From: an uncultured Collinsella sp.
Lineage (GTDB): Bacteria > Actinomycetota > Coriobacteriia > Coriobacteriales > Coriobacteriaceae
Assembly: GCA_900541245.1 (NCBI GenBank)
Contig: UQIS01000007.1
Location: 1-64,000, forward strand
DNA length: 64,000 nucleotides
Direction of reading: 5' to 3'
Position numbers and translations under genes: made by a program. The notes below the pieces were generated by a model. It did no database searches. It was not told the DNA's origin and saw only the letters and a list, made by a program, of their open reading frames with translations. Below, piece after piece: positions 24,974 through 35,452 of the stretch. The first letter of the stretch is position 1. Each line of letters opens with the position of its first letter.

Positions 24974-25549
24974 ATGTCCACGTCACAAAGCCAGAAAAAA
25001 GAAGCCATCGTCCAGGCGACCGAGCAGGAGCTCGCATCGCTCGCGGGTCGTGGCGTGCGTATCGCGGGCAACGCGTGCTCGCCGATCGTGCTGGTCAAAG
25101 GCGATCTGGACGAGGCCGAGCGTTCGGGTGGCGAGCTTGCCGCCGGCCCGGATGGCGCGGCGTTGCGCAAGGCGCTTGGGGCCATCGGCTACGCGCCCGA
25201 GGATTTTTGCGTGCTGGCAAGCGTCGCCGGCGTGGGTGACGGAGCGGTCGCGGTGGGCGAGACTCTGCCGTGCGAGCTGTTCCGCGAGGCGCTTGAGGCC
25301 TTGGACCCCGAGGCGGTGCTACTGCTCGACAACAACGCGGCCGACGTCATGCGCGAGACCTACGCCGATATGCTCGTGGCGATCGATGACTTCGACACCG
25401 CCATGCTCAAGCCCGGCTTGGTCGCCCATGTGCAGGGCCGCCGCGTGCTCGCGCTCGATGGCTTCGAGGCGGCGCTGACCGACAAAGCGGCCAAACAGCG
25501 CATGTGGGCCTACATTAAGCAACTGACCCCGGCGGCCGCTCCGCTGTAG
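24974..25549 (+). CDS. uncharacterised protein
   Basis: Protein of 191 residues. ATG 24974 is preceded by TTGGAGAGCGC and by a -10 box at 24940. The first 25 residues are a charged helix (STSQSQKKEAIVQATEQEL). A compact alpha/beta domain follows, with strands GVRIAGN, PIVLVKGD, FCVLASV, AVLLLDN, RVLALDGF, and ends in a short helix. The strand-helix alternation and the ALDGFEAAL segment recall DNA-glycosylase-like folds, but no catalytic motif is visible and I do not assign a function. Monocistronic, convergent with the kinase gene that ends 64 bases downstream. Confidence 0.75.
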   Translation: MSTSQSQKKEAIVQATEQELASLAGRGVRIAGNACSPIVLVKGDLDEAERSGGELAAGPDGAALRKALGAIGYAPEDFCVLASVAGVGDGAVAVGETLPCELFREALEALDPEAVLLLDNNAADVMRETYADMLVAIDDFDTAMLKPGLVAHVQGRRVLALDGFEAALTDKAAKQRMWAYIKQLTPAAAPL

Positions 25550-25613
25550 CGGATTGGCACCGGTGAGCGATTGCCTGGCGGGCAAAGCGCGCCGCGAGAT
25601 CGGCGCCGCACTT

Positions 25614-26891
25614 CTACATCACAGCGCGCAGCTCAAACCGATCGCCGTTAATGCGGAACTGGCAGTTGCCGTTCATGCGCTCCACGGCGAGTTTGATGCT
25701 TCTGGTGCCAAAGCCGTGGCCCGCATGCCGGGTCACGGGCATGCCGTCGACCATGCGCGGCGCGCGGTCAAACGTATTGGAAACTAACAGCAGCAGCTGG
25801 CTGTCCTCTAATCGCAGGTCAAGGTCGACGAATCGCTTTCCTTGGGGTGCGGCACTTGCGGCGGTGATAGCGTTTTCCAAGGCATTTGAGAGCACGCTAA
25901 ACAGGTCGGCGTCGCCTACGTGGATGGTTTCGGGCACGGCGGCGCGCAGGTTGGCGGTAATGCCGTTTCTATTGATATCCGAGTTAAATGACGAAAGCGC
26001 GATGTTTACGGTCTCGTTGGCGCAGAAGCGGCGTACGGCGGTGCGATCGCCGGTTTCGCAGAGTTCATCGATGCGTTTGAGCGCCTCGTCGGTATGGCCC
26101 TCCTCAATTAAAGCGGCCAGGCCGCGTAGGAAGTGGCGCATATCGTGGCGAAGAATCGACAGCTCGCGCCCAGATTGACGCCAGGCCTCGAGCTCTTTAA
26201 TGACGGCGCTGTCGCGGGTTTCGAGCATCCAGCGCTCTCGCTCGGCGGTTTCCTTTTCTTCGTATTCGCGCAGGTAAACGGCAAGAAACATAAGATAGAA
26301 GGCACAGAGCGCAAATGCCAAAAACTCAACCGTTACCACCGAGCCCGAGTGGAACAGCGTGGTGTAGACGTTGGTGGCATAGTCAAAGACGTAATAGACG
26401 AGCGGCAGGATTAAAAGGATGCCCAGCTCGGTGGTGCTTTTAATCGCCAAGCGCGGACCGATGTCGCCGGCCCAATGCAACAGGACGGCAAAGACGGCGA
26501 GTGTGGTCGCGATGCGCGCCAGATAGTATGCGATCTGAGAATCGGTTGCGGCAAATGCGGCGATGCCCATCCAATTGCTGAACTGGCAGCTCAGATAGGC
26601 GCTGGTGACGCCCAACACCGCGAGCAGCGGACTCAAGTGGTAGCGCGCGCATAGGTAGACGGTAAGCGGCAGATGCACGACGAGCGGATATACCTGGCGG
26701 GCAAAAAGCTCGCCGCCGACGGCATTGGCGAGGCCAAATGCGCATCCGGTTACGGCACCGACCAACACCAGTTCAAGCGCATGACGCCGGTTGATCTCGA
26801 CACCGCACAGCGCCGCCGAGGCAAAGACGCCAAAGAGCAGCGTCGTGGCGTGGTGGATTGCCCAAAGGACCATTTCGACCGAGGAGACCAT
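25614..26891 (-). CDS. GHKL sensor histidine kinase, AgrC-type
   Basis: Kinase of 425 residues. The first 215 hold about six TM helices. A coiled-coil helix leads to the phosphoacceptor motif ELSILRHDMRHFLRG (His in LRHDMRH, about residue 251). The GHKL ATPase domain follows with an N box around SVLSNALENAITAA (about 335-348) and a late glycine box HGFGTRSIK. This is the AgrC/YesM-like class that pairs with LytTR regulators, often in peptide sensing. The start overlaps the stop of the regulator gene (TGATG). No peptide precursor gene is seen nearby. Confidence 0.88.
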   Translation of the reverse strand: MVSSVEMVLWAIHHATTLLFGVFASAALCGVEINRRHALELVLVGAVTGCAFGLANAVGGELFARQVYPLVVHLPLTVYLCARYHLSPLLAVLGVTSAYLSCQFSNWMGIAAFAATDSQIAYYLARIATTLAVFAVLLHWAGDIGPRLAIKSTTELGILLILPLVYYVFDYATNVYTTLFHSGSVVTVEFLAFALCAFYLMFLAVYLREYEEKETAERERWMLETRDSAVIKELEAWRQSGRELSILRHDMRHFLRGLAALIEEGHTDEALKRIDELCETGDRTAVRRFCANETVNIALSSFNSDINRNGITANLRAAVPETIHVGDADLFSVLSNALENAITAASAAPQGKRFVDLDLRLEDSQLLLLVSNTFDRAPRMVDGMPVTRHAGHGFGTRSIKLAVERMNGNCQFRINGDRFELRAVM

Positions 26892-27613
26892 CAGTGTCTC
26901 CCACCCTCAAAGCGCGCCGCAAAGTAGGCGTCTTGGAATCCCTGCTTGCAGCTGCGCGAAAGCGGGATGCACGCGCCCGAGCGCATGACGATGTCCGTGC
27001 GGTCAAAATGATCGATATTGCGCAGGTTGACCTGGTAGCTGCGGTGGCATTTAAAGAAGACCGCGTTTTGCTCCAAGCGGTCCTCGACGCTGCGGAACGA
27101 CTCGAGTGCCTCGATATCGCGTCCGTCGCGCAGGTGGAAGACCACGTGCTTGTTGCGCGCCTCGGCATATTCGATGTCGGACAGGCGCAGGGCGTGGTGG
27201 CCAAAGGAAGTTTTGATCACGAGCTCGTCGGTTGCCGCCGGGCGCATGCTCGAAAGCTCGTCGAGCAACTGCGCCAGGCGTTCGTAAGTCACGGGCTTGA
27301 GCAGATAGTCGAAGGCGCGGACCTCGTAGGATTCCAGCGCGAACTCGGGCGACGAGGTGAGGAACACCAGGCGCACGGCGGTATCGGCCTGGCGTAATTC
27401 GCGCGCGGTGTCCATGCCGTTGACGAGCGGCATGATCATATCGAGCAGGATGATGTCGGCGCGCGATGCGGCATGGCGGGCCAGCAGGTCCTCGCCACGC
27501 GTGACGAGCGCAACATCGACCGCCGTGTCCGTCTCGCTCGACCAACGGTCGATCATCCGGTGCAGTCTATCTAGAAAAGCGACGTCGTCGTCGCAGGCAA
27601 TAATCTTGAGCAT
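26891..27613 (-). CDS. LytTR-family response regulator
   Basis: Regulator of 240 residues. The receiver has the acidic triplet CDDD (residues 7-10), a phosphorylatable Asp in IILLDMIMPL (about 56) and the Lys in YLLKPV (about 106). The C-terminal LytTR DNA-binding domain spans about 135-235 (IEYAEARNKHVVFHL, FFKCHRSYQVNLRNI). ATG 27613 after GGGGGCTCAGA was chosen over an upstream in-frame start at 27700. First gene of a two-gene operon with the GHKL kinase. Targets unknown. Confidence 0.92.
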   Translation of the reverse strand: MLKIIACDDDVAFLDRLHRMIDRWSSETDTAVDVALVTRGEDLLARHAASRADIILLDMIMPLVNGMDTARELRQADTAVRLVFLTSSPEFALESYEVRAFDYLLKPVTYERLAQLLDELSSMRPAATDELVIKTSFGHHALRLSDIEYAEARNKHVVFHLRDGRDIEALESFRSVEDRLEQNAVFFKCHRSYQVNLRNIDHFDRTDIVMRSGACIPLSRSCKQGFQDAYFAARFEGGRH

Positions 27614-27821
27614 TCTGAGCCCCCTTAGTAGTTCGATTTTGCCACATTGGGTGCGGACCGCTCGCGGAGGCGTGTCCCATTTGCGCCCCACGTCGCGCAA
27701 CTCGCGCCGAGCGGTATTGCGGTGGCGAAAGATGCCTCCTGCGCTATCGAGAGCTCGGCTATCCTCAGCTTGTCAGTTCGAAAATGGACCTGCCACATGA
27801 TTGGATCTTTATTTCAACTTT

Positions 27822-27865
27822 ACACCTAGGTTTACAGCTGTCTTGTCAGCTGTAAACCTAGGTGT
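27822..27865. promoter_or_regulatory. candidate NiaR operator of the nad operon
   Basis: A perfect 19-bp inverted repeat (ACACCTAGGTTTACAGCTG and its complement) around TCTTGT, 41 bases before nadA. NiaR (YrxA) repressors are known to bind palindromes upstream of nad genes. A niaR gene ends this same operon, making a nicotinate-dependent feedback loop likely. Confidence 0.75.
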
Positions 27866-27906
27866 CATACTAAAGCCCCAAGATTCGCCAAAAGAGAGGG
27901 GCCTTG

Positions 27907-28932
27907 ATGGCACAGAGCGCGAACATGGATGCGTCGGAGCTTGCACGCGATATCGCGGCCGGCCTAGCATCGGCAACGACGGCAACGGAGCGCGCGGCAC
28001 TGGTGCCCGCAGAACTCGTCGAGGCCATTCAGCAACTAAAAACCCAACGCGACGCGGTGATCCTAGCGCACTATTACGTGGCGCCCGAGGTGCAGGCCGT
28101 GGCTGATTACGTCGGCGATAGCTTCTACCTGGCCAAGCTCGCCAAGAGCCTGCCGCAGCAGACCATCGTGCTGTGCGGCGTGGAGTTTATGGGCGAGAGC
28201 GCCAAGCTGCTCAACCCCACCAAGACCGTGCTGCTGCCCGAGCCGGGCGCGGACTGCCCCATGGCGCACATGGTCAAGCGTGAGACGGTCGACGCGGCGC
28301 GCGCCGAGTACGGCGACGACCTGGCTGTCGTCTGCTACGTCAACTCCACGGTCGAGATCAAGAGCTGGAGCGACGTGTGCGTCACCAGCTCCAACGCCGT
28401 CAAGATCGTGTCCGAGCTGCCGCAGCAGCACGTCCTGTTCATTCCCGACCAAAACCTGGGCCGCTTTGTAGCCGAACAGGTGCCGCAAAAGCACGTCATC
28501 CTCAACAACGGCTACTGCCCGCGCCATCACATCATCACCGTCGAGCAGATCGTCGACGCGCAGGAGGCCCATCCCGACGCGCTCGTGCTGGCGCATCCCG
28601 AGTGCAAGGCCGACGTCCTGGCCGAGGCCGACTACATCGGCTCCACCGCCGGCATCATCAAGTATGCCGAGGAGTCCGACGCGAGCGAGTTCATTATCGT
28701 GACGGTCCGCGGCGTGCTCTACGAGCTCGAGCGCCGCTGCCAGGGCACCGGCAAGAGGTTCTACTTCCCCGCGGTGCAGCCCACCTGCGTCAACATGGAT
28801 CTCATCACGCTCGAAAAGCTCGTGCGCTGCCTGAAGACGGGCGAGGGCGAGGTACAGATCGGTGTGTCGGACGAGGCCGCCGACCAGGCCAAACTCACGC
28901 TTGACCGCATGCTCGAGTACGCGGCGCGCTAA
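27907..28932 (+). CDS. nadA: quinolinate synthase
   Basis: Enzyme of 341 residues joining iminoaspartate and dihydroxyacetone phosphate to quinolinate, the second step of de novo NAD synthesis. The [4Fe-4S] ligands are visible as Cys in LCGVEFMGE, in HPECKAD and in QPTCVNM, and the substrate motif AHYYVAPEVQ is intact. ATG 27907 follows AGAGAGGGGCC. First gene of nadA-nadB-nadC-niaR. A small hairpin (ATGCGACAT ... ATGTCGCAT, 28937-28968) lies between it and nadB. Confidence 0.96.
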   Translation: MAQSANMDASELARDIAAGLASATTATERAALVPAELVEAIQQLKTQRDAVILAHYYVAPEVQAVADYVGDSFYLAKLAKSLPQQTIVLCGVEFMGESAKLLNPTKTVLLPEPGADCPMAHMVKRETVDAARAEYGDDLAVVCYVNSTVEIKSWSDVCVTSSNAVKIVSELPQQHVLFIPDQNLGRFVAEQVPQKHVILNNGYCPRHHIITVEQIVDAQEAHPDALVLAHPECKADVLAEADYIGSTAGIIKYAEESDASEFIIVTVRGVLYELERRCQGTGKRFYFPAVQPTCVNMDLITLEKLVRCLKTGEGEVQIGVSDEAADQAKLTLDRMLEYAAR

Positions 28933-28988
28933 AACGATGCGACATGAGGAACAGTCCCTTATGTCGCATTACAAGGGAGAGGATTCCT

Positions 28989-30365
28989 GTGGAAACCAAG
29001 CAATACCCCGACATGGAGTGCGACGTCGTCATTGCCGGCTGCGGCGTAGCGGGCCTGTACGCGGCCCTCAATCTGCCGACGAGCACGCGCGTGATCATGC
29101 TCTCCAAGGGCGCTGTCGACGAGTGCGATTCGATGCTCGCGCAGGGCGGCATCTGCGTGCTGCCCGAGGGCTCGGACTACGATGCCTTCTTTGAGGACAC
29201 CGTGCACGCCGGCCACTACGAGAACCGCCGCGAGAGCGTCGACATCATGATTCGCTCGAGCCGCTCGGTCATCAACGACCTGCTGGCGATGGGCGTGGAT
29301 TTTGAGCGCAAGGCCGACGGCAGCCTCGACTTTACCCGCGAGGGCGCGCACAGCCGCCCGCGCATCGCCTTCCATGCCGACATTACGGGCAAGGAGATCA
29401 CGACCAAGCTGCTCCAGGCCGTTCGCAAGCTGGACAACGTGCAGATTTTGGAGCACGTGGCCATGACCGACATCCTGACGGGCGAGCGTGACGGCGCCAC
29501 GGTGTGTGCCGGCGTCGTCGCCGTTCCCGTGGATGAGGACAACTCGGTTCGCCCCGCCGACGAGCTGGCAAATGCCGCTGAGGGCGTGCATGCCGGTAAG
29601 CCGTTTAAGATCCATGCCCGCCACACGCTTTGGGCGACGGGTGGCATTGGCGGCGTGTACGACCACTCGACCAACTACCCGCAGCTCACGGGCGACGCCT
29701 GCTACATCGCTCAGGAGCATGGCATTAAGATGGAGCACCTGGACTACGTGCAGATCCATCCTACGGGTCTGTTCTCGCCGCAGCCGGGTCGCACGTTCCT
29801 GATCAGCGAGAGCTGCCGCGGCGAGGGCGCGATTTTGCTCAATGCCGCCGGCGAGCGCTTTACCGACGAGCTTCAGCCGCGCGACGTTGTCGCCGCCGCT
29901 ATTCGCGAGCAGATGAAGCAGGACGGTACCGAGCACGAGTGGCTGAGCTTCGCCCCCGTCGAGCGCGATGTGGTGACCGGGCACTTTGCCAATATCCGCG
30001 CGCGCTGCCTGGAGGACGGCCGCGACATCCTGGACGAGCCCATCCCCGTCACGCCCACGCAACACTACTTTATGGGCGGCGTATGGGTCGACAAGGACGG
30101 CCGCACCTCGATGCCCGAGCTCTACGCCGCGGGTGAGACGGCCTGCAACGGCGTTCACGGCAAAAACCGCCTTGCATCAAACAGCCTGCTCGAGGCGCTG
30201 GTCTGGGGTCGTCGCGCCGCGTGGTACATGCGTACCGGCGAGTCGCTGGCCGTGGAGCAGGCGGGCGATCCCGCGCTCGATGGCCGTCATCGCGCCCTGA
30301 GCGCCGACACCCTGGCAATCGATGATTTGGCCCGTGCCGCCGGCACGCAGGCCGTGGAGGAGTAG
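28989..30365 (+). CDS. nadB: L-aspartate oxidase
   Basis: Flavoenzyme of 458 residues oxidising L-aspartate to iminoaspartate for NadA. It has the N-terminal FAD dinucleotide-binding motif VVIAGCGVAGLYAAL, the family segment MLAQGGICVLPEG and the HPTGLF/EGAILLN active-site region. GTG 28989 is chosen because AAGGGAGAGG lies upstream; an earlier in-frame start at 28944 falls inside the intergenic hairpin. Somewhat shorter at the C terminus than E. coli NadB (about 540). Confidence 0.93.
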   Translation: METKQYPDMECDVVIAGCGVAGLYAALNLPTSTRVIMLSKGAVDECDSMLAQGGICVLPEGSDYDAFFEDTVHAGHYENRRESVDIMIRSSRSVINDLLAMGVDFERKADGSLDFTREGAHSRPRIAFHADITGKEITTKLLQAVRKLDNVQILEHVAMTDILTGERDGATVCAGVVAVPVDEDNSVRPADELANAAEGVHAGKPFKIHARHTLWATGGIGGVYDHSTNYPQLTGDACYIAQEHGIKMEHLDYVQIHPTGLFSPQPGRTFLISESCRGEGAILLNAAGERFTDELQPRDVVAAAIREQMKQDGTEHEWLSFAPVERDVVTGHFANIRARCLEDGRDILDEPIPVTPTQHYFMGGVWVDKDGRTSMPELYAAGETACNGVHGKNRLASNSLLEALVWGRRAAWYMRTGESLAVEQAGDPALDGRHRALSADTLAIDDLARAAGTQAVEE

Positions 30366-30368
30366 ACC

Positions 30369-31229
30369 ATGAATCCCATTACCATGAAGCTCGTCGTCGA
30401 TGATCTGATTCTGCAGGCTCTGCGCGAGGACATTACCTTTGAGGACGTGAGCACGGTGAGCGTGTGCCCCACGGCGCGTCCCGCCACGGTGGAGCTTATC
30501 GCCAAGGCCGATGGCATCATCGCCGGCTTGGATGTGTTTGCCCGCACCTTTGAACTGCTGGATTCGCAGAGCTCGGTGCTGCTCGACGTTGCCGATGGCG
30601 ACGAGGTGCACGCCGGCGACCATGTGGGTCAGGTGCGCGGCGACGCGCGCGTGCTGCTTTCGGGCGAGCGCGTGGCACTCAACTACCTGCAGCGCATGAG
30701 CGGTATCGCTACCTATACGCACCAGATGGCCGCGGCGCTCGAGGGCACCAAGACCGTGCTCGTCGATACGCGCAAGACCACGCCGGGCATGCGCGTCTTT
30801 GAGAAGGCCGCGGTCGAGATTGGCGGCGGCAGCAACCACCGTTACAACCTGTCGACGGCCGTCATGCTCAAGGACAACCACATCGACGCCGCCGGTGGCG
30901 TGGCACGCGCGATCGAGATGGCGCGCGCTCATGCGTCGTTTACCACGACGGTCGAGATCGAGTGCGAGAACCTGGGCATGGTGCGCGAGGCCGTGGAGGC
31001 CGGTGCCGACATCATCATGCTCGACAACATGACCCACGACGACATGGCCGCCGCGATTGAACTTATCGCCGGCCGCGCCAAGACCGAGTGCTCGGGCAAT
31101 GTGGACGCCAGCAATATCCGTGCACTCGCCGACCTGGGCGTCGACTTTATTAGCTCGGGGGCGCTGACGCACTCTGCGCCGATTCTCGACCTCTCGCTTA
31201 AGCACCTGCGTCTGCTGGACGGTAAATAA
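30369..31229 (+). CDS. nadC: nicotinate-nucleotide pyrophosphorylase
   Basis: Enzyme of 286 residues converting quinolinate and PRPP to nicotinate mononucleotide. Motifs RMSGIATYT, VDTRKTTPG, GGGSNHRYNLS, KDNHID and DNMTHDD match QPRTase. ATG 30369 lies three bases after the nadB stop with GAGGAGTAGACC upstream, and the last base overlaps the niaR start. Third gene of the nad operon. Confidence 0.97.
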   Translation: MNPITMKLVVDDLILQALREDITFEDVSTVSVCPTARPATVELIAKADGIIAGLDVFARTFELLDSQSSVLLDVADGDEVHAGDHVGQVRGDARVLLSGERVALNYLQRMSGIATYTHQMAAALEGTKTVLVDTRKTTPGMRVFEKAAVEIGGGSNHRYNLSTAVMLKDNHIDAAGGVARAIEMARAHASFTTTVEIECENLGMVREAVEAGADIIMLDNMTHDDMAAAIELIAGRAKTECSGNVDASNIRALADLGVDFISSGALTHSAPILDLSLKHLRLLDGK

Positions 31230-31774
31230 TGAACGCCCGCGAGCGTCGCCGTGCCATCATGGGCGTGCTCGAGCGAGCCAAGAGCCCCGTCTCCGGCAGC
31301 GCACTTGCTCGTGAGGTGGGTGTGAGCCGCCAGATTGTCGTGCAAGACATCGCCTTGCTGCGCGCCGATGGGCACGATATCGTGGCGACCAATCGCGGCT
31401 ACGTGCTGCAGGAGGCCCCCAGCAGCCCCGCCGTGCCCACGCGCTTGGTCAAGGTTCGCCACGGCGTGGAGCAGGCAGGCGATGAGCTCACGAGTATCGT
31501 CGACGCCGGAGGCGCCGTGCTCAACGTGATTGTCAATCACCGCGTGTACGGCAAGATCACGGCCGACCTGGACATCCGCAACCGCCGCGATGTCGAGCGC
31601 TATCTGCGCGATATCGAGAGCGGCAAGAGCTTTCCGCTGCTAACGGTGACGAGCGGCTATCACTTCCATCGCATTGCGGCGGAGGATGAGCAAACCCTCG
31701 ACGAGATCGAGGCGATGCTCAAGGAGAAAGGCTACCTAGCCGATTTAATGCCCTACGAGGATGATTTGTCCTAG
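31229..31774 (+). CDS. niaR: NiaR-type transcriptional repressor of NAD synthesis
   Basis: Repressor of 181 residues: an N-terminal DeoR/BirA-like helix-turn-helix (ARERRRAIMGVLERAKSPVS, GSALAREVGVSRQIVVQDIA) and a C-terminal 3H domain with spaced His residues (VRHGVEQ, VNHRVYG, YHFHRIA) that bind Ni and sense nicotinate in the family. Encoded directly after nadC (one-base overlap), so the repressor is made with the genes it should control through the palindrome at 27822. Confidence 0.93.
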   Translation: MNARERRRAIMGVLERAKSPVSGSALAREVGVSRQIVVQDIALLRADGHDIVATNRGYVLQEAPSSPAVPTRLVKVRHGVEQAGDELTSIVDAGGAVLNVIVNHRVYGKITADLDIRNRRDVERYLRDIESGKSFPLLTVTSGYHFHRIAAEDEQTLDEIEAMLKEKGYLADLMPYEDDLS

Positions 31775-31813
31775 CCCGACACCGTCCCCAATTAGCTGCC
31801 CACGAATGCAAAA

Positions 31814-31849
31814 GGAGGCCTCCGCGGCGATGCGGAAGCCTCCTTTTTT
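31814..31849 (+). terminator. rho-independent terminator of nad operon
   Basis: GGAGGCCTCCGC (31814-31825) pairs with GCGGAAGCCTCC (31832-31843), followed by six T. Because the ferredoxin gene converges on it, it may work in both directions. Confidence 0.92.
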
Positions 31850-31887
31850 GTGCACGGTGTACTTTTGAGTGTGCAAGTGGGGAGTTG

Positions 31888-32073
31888 TTACTCCTCGACG
31901 ATCTCGGTGATCGCGCCAGCGGGGCAAGCGTCCTGGCAGGCGCCACAGGCGACGCAGGAGTCCTCGTCAGCGACGGTAGCGACGTCCTGGAGCTCCAGAA
32001 CGCCAGCGGGGCAGGAGTCGACGCAAACGCCACAAGCGATGCACTCGTCGGCATCAATTACGGGATGAGCCAT
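31888..32073 (-). CDS. 2[4Fe-4S] ferredoxin
   Basis: Ferredoxin of 61 residues with two CxxCxxCxxxCP motifs (CIACGVCVDSCP and CVACGACQDACP), typical of clostridial-type electron carriers. ATG 32073 with GAGGAAACTACC upstream gives the usual length. A longer in-frame start at 32139 would add an unrelated tail. Monocistronic; redox partners could include the flavoenzyme at 50331 or a hydrogenase elsewhere (inference). Confidence 0.95.
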   Translation of the reverse strand: MAHPVIDADECIACGVCVDSCPAGVLELQDVATVADEDSCVACGACQDACPAGAITEIVEE

Positions 32074-32471
32074 GGTAGTTTCCTCTCTGTTGACCGACGC
32101 TACAGGCGATGCGCGCCGGTTTGATTCGGGCAAAAACATACCACGGGAGCGACCGTTTGCAATACCCTCTGGCCGGCATCTTCATACCGTTCGCCGAGTA
32201 TGCCAAGGTTTACTAAAAAACACGCAGGTGGGGCCGTTGAGCTGCGCAAATGTTAGCTAAAGGTGACTTGAAATATTGAGCTATTGAGCGCGCCTGCGGA
32301 AACTGCGACCCGGAATCTACGCTCAAATCGGGATGAGCTTTCCGCAAGACGGCCCCCAGGCACCCCCGGACGCAAACCTCAGTCAACTCTACATAGATCT
32401 CAATAGATCTGCCGAGAACTCAATCAGCGCATCTACCTGCGCATTTGCGAACCTAAACTCTCGGCAATAAG
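32074..32471. other. intergenic region between ferredoxin and dnaK
   Basis: No gene is seen. It holds an imperfect palindrome TGCGGAAA ... TTTCCGCA (32295-32346) of the GCGACCCGG family, and a direct repeat AGATCT near 32395-32412. Confidence 0.5.
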
Positions 32472-32498
32472 AAATCTTATATGAATTGACTTAGATTT
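32472..32498 (+). promoter_or_regulatory. candidate HspR site upstream of dnaK
   Basis: AAATCTTATAT, five bases, GACTTAGATTT; the outer AAATCT and AGATTT are inverted. The same two 11-base halves with identical spacing lie upstream of clpB (41962). TATATT just downstream (32501) may be the -10, so binding would occlude the promoter. Probable site for the HspR encoded at 36491. Confidence 0.65.
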
Positions 32499-32607
32499 TG
32501 TATATTCCGGCCCATAAGGGGATACACTACATCCTGAAAGACAAGCCGAAACACCGCTCGGCAGACCGCCGAGTCGGTGCAAACGCACAAGAGAGAGGGA
32601 ATTTCTA

Positions 32608-34500
<1,893 letters not shown>

Positions 34501-34502
34501 TC

Positions 34503-35345
34503 ATGTCCGCCCGTAAAGCTCGCACGGAGGCGGCTGCCACTGGCGCCGCCCCCGTTGACTCTGAGGAGAAGGACGTGAAGATTCCCGTAGAGGCCGTCGA
34601 CGATACCGAGGCCAACGAGGCCGCGGCCGCCGAGGCTGCCGAGAACCAGGTAGAGGATCCCAACAAGGAGGCGACGATGACCGAGGACGAGATGGTGGAA
34701 GCCGCTATCCGCGCCGGTGAGGAAGCCGCCGACAACGACTTTAAGCTCAAGTTCGAGCAGGCCCAAAAGGAGCTCGCCGACGTGCGCAGCGAGCTCGATG
34801 CTGCGGCAGAGGCCCAGAAGGCCGCCGAGGACAAGGCAAAGGACGCCACTGAGCGTACCGCCCGTCTGCAGGCCGACTGGGAGAACTTCCGTCGCCGCAC
34901 CGCCAATGAGCGTATCGCCGAGCGCGAGCGCGCGACCGAGAAGCTCGTCACTGCGCTGCTGCCGGTGGTCGACGATATCGAGCGTGCGATCGACCATGCC
35001 CGCAGCCAGGAGCTTGCCGACGACTTTAAGCAGTTCGTCGACGGCGTTGACGCAGTGCATGCCAAGCTGCTCGATGTGTTTGCGCACGAGGGCGTTGAGC
35101 CCATCGACCCCAAGGGCGAGGCGTTCGATCCGCTCGAGCACCAGGCCGTGGGTCGCGTCGAGGACGCGTCGCAGTACGACGAGACCGTCAACGATGTGTA
35201 CCAGAAGGGCTACCGCATGGCGGATCGCATCCTGCGTTCCGCGATGGTGACGGTGACCTACGGTGGCGAGAAGCGCCCCGCACCGGAGCCCGAAGCGGCG
35301 CCCGAGGATGCTACGGCCGATACGGTCGAGAGCACCGAGGAGTAA
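34503..35345 (+). CDS. grpE: nucleotide exchange factor GrpE
   Basis: Protein of 280 residues, longer than usual because of an acidic Ala/Glu-rich N-terminal extension of about 95 residues. A coiled-coil helix follows (KLKFEQAQKELADVRSELDA), then the GrpE core with NFRRRTANER, LLPVVDDIERAI and the C-terminal beta domain around NDVYQKGYRMADRILRSAMV. It releases ADP from DnaK. It starts two bases after the dnaK stop. A strong hairpin separates it from dnaJ. Confidence 0.96.
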   Translation: MSARKARTEAAATGAAPVDSEEKDVKIPVEAVDDTEANEAAAAEAAENQVEDPNKEATMTEDEMVEAAIRAGEEAADNDFKLKFEQAQKELADVRSELDAAAEAQKAAEDKAKDATERTARLQADWENFRRRTANERIAERERATEKLVTALLPVVDDIERAIDHARSQELADDFKQFVDGVDAVHAKLLDVFAHEGVEPIDPKGEAFDPLEHQAVGRVEDASQYDETVNDVYQKGYRMADRILRSAMVTVTYGGEKRPAPEPEAAPEDATADTVESTEE

Positions 35346-35350
35346 TTGAG

Positions 35351-35383
35351 AAGGGCCCCGGGGCAACACCCGGGGCCCTTTCT
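35351..35383 (+). terminator. hairpin between grpE and dnaJ
   Basis: Perfect stem AAGGGCCCCGGG (35351-35362) / CCCGGGGCCCTT (35369-35380), then TCT. It may terminate part of the transcripts, lowering dnaJ-hspR expression relative to dnaK-grpE. Confidence 0.8.
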
Positions 35384-35452
35384 GGCCTAGTGCCATATGA
35401 AAGCATGAGCCGCCGCCCGCTGGGCGACGGATGAGACAGGAGAGGAGCTACG

